Below, in pieces: positions 5,789-5,879 of a stretch of DNA of 5,879 nt; the stretch's first letter is position 1; each line of letters opens with the position of its first letter. The translations under genes were made by a program, and so were the position numbers. Where the stretch lies: the NCBI GenBank assembly GCA_964476705.1, contig CAYZBM010000098.1, positions 1 to 5,879 of the forward strand. The letters are read 5' to 3'. The notes under the pieces were generated by a model that saw nothing but the letters and a program-made list of their open reading frames with translations, did no database searches and had not been told where the DNA came from. This stretch comes from CAYZBM01 sp964476705 (GTDB taxonomy: Bacteria; Pseudomonadota; Alphaproteobacteria; Rickettsiales; UBA6187).

Positions 5789-5879
5789 TACAGCAGTTAA
5801 AGCTTTTCATTGCCTAAAATTTTTTATATAGTTGCCCGTGAAAAAACATCTTACGATATTTTTTCAGTTACAATAATGA
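5789..5879 (+). repeat. Dispersed palindromic repeat, copy R3 (runs off the right edge)
   Basis: It starts with TACAGCAGTTAAAGC one base after the globin stop codon. The first 37 bases match R2 (from 2064) at 32 positions, and shared blocks continue (TATAG, CCCG, TCTTA, GATAT, final AATGA) to the window edge. The similarity begins exactly where the gene ends. Confidence 0.65.
5839..5866. terminator. Hairpin inside R3, possible globin terminator
   Basis: TGAAAAAACATC (5839-5850) pairs with GATATTTTTTCA (5855-5866) at 11 of 12 positions around the loop TTAC. It is the first hairpin after the globin gene, with the T-rich side in the stem rather than behind it, so it is a weak terminator candidate. 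It may only be the internal palindrome of the repeat. Confidence 0.3.

Overview
The window reads as a strongly AT-rich chromosomal segment from an alphaproteobacterium, most likely of the order Rickettsiales. This rests on three things: the low GC content, the style of the SSB and UvrA proteins (which resemble rickettsial and alphaproteobacterial family members as I remember them), and short palindromic dispersed repeats between genes. No database search was possible, so the placement is an inference.

From left to right the layout is: (1) a fragment of a dispersed repeat on the minus strand at 1-76; (2) an unrecognised 358-residue gene on the minus strand (129-1205) ending in a strong intrinsic terminator; (3) ssb on the minus strand (1385-1861) with its own strong terminator; (4) a 473-bp divergent intergenic region filled largely by palindromic repeat DNA (1979-2192), with a probable ssb promoter on its left and a probable uvrA promoter on its right; (5) uvrA on the plus strand (2335-5223); (6) a single-domain globin gene on the plus strand (5284-5787), 60 bp behind uvrA with no visible terminator between them; (7) another copy of the dispersed repeat, starting 1 bp after the globin stop codon and running off the window.

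The head-to-head ssb/uvrA pair is a classic DNA-maintenance arrangement. SSB coats single-stranded DNA, and UvrA finds bulky lesions for nucleotide excision repair. The usual reason for the pairing in proteobacteria is a shared SOS operator, but I see no alphaproteobacterial-type LexA box here. Instead the spacer has been colonised by repeats.

The least ordinary content is: the repeat family (three related copies in under 6 kb, one next to a near-perfect 66-bp hairpin, together bounded by 26-bp imperfect terminal inverted repeats); the unrecognised gene, which shows two leucine-rich-repeat-like blocks flanking a Ser/Thr/Lys linker; and a stand-alone globin behind uvrA. I see no tRNA, rRNA, CRISPR array, transposase gene or riboswitch.
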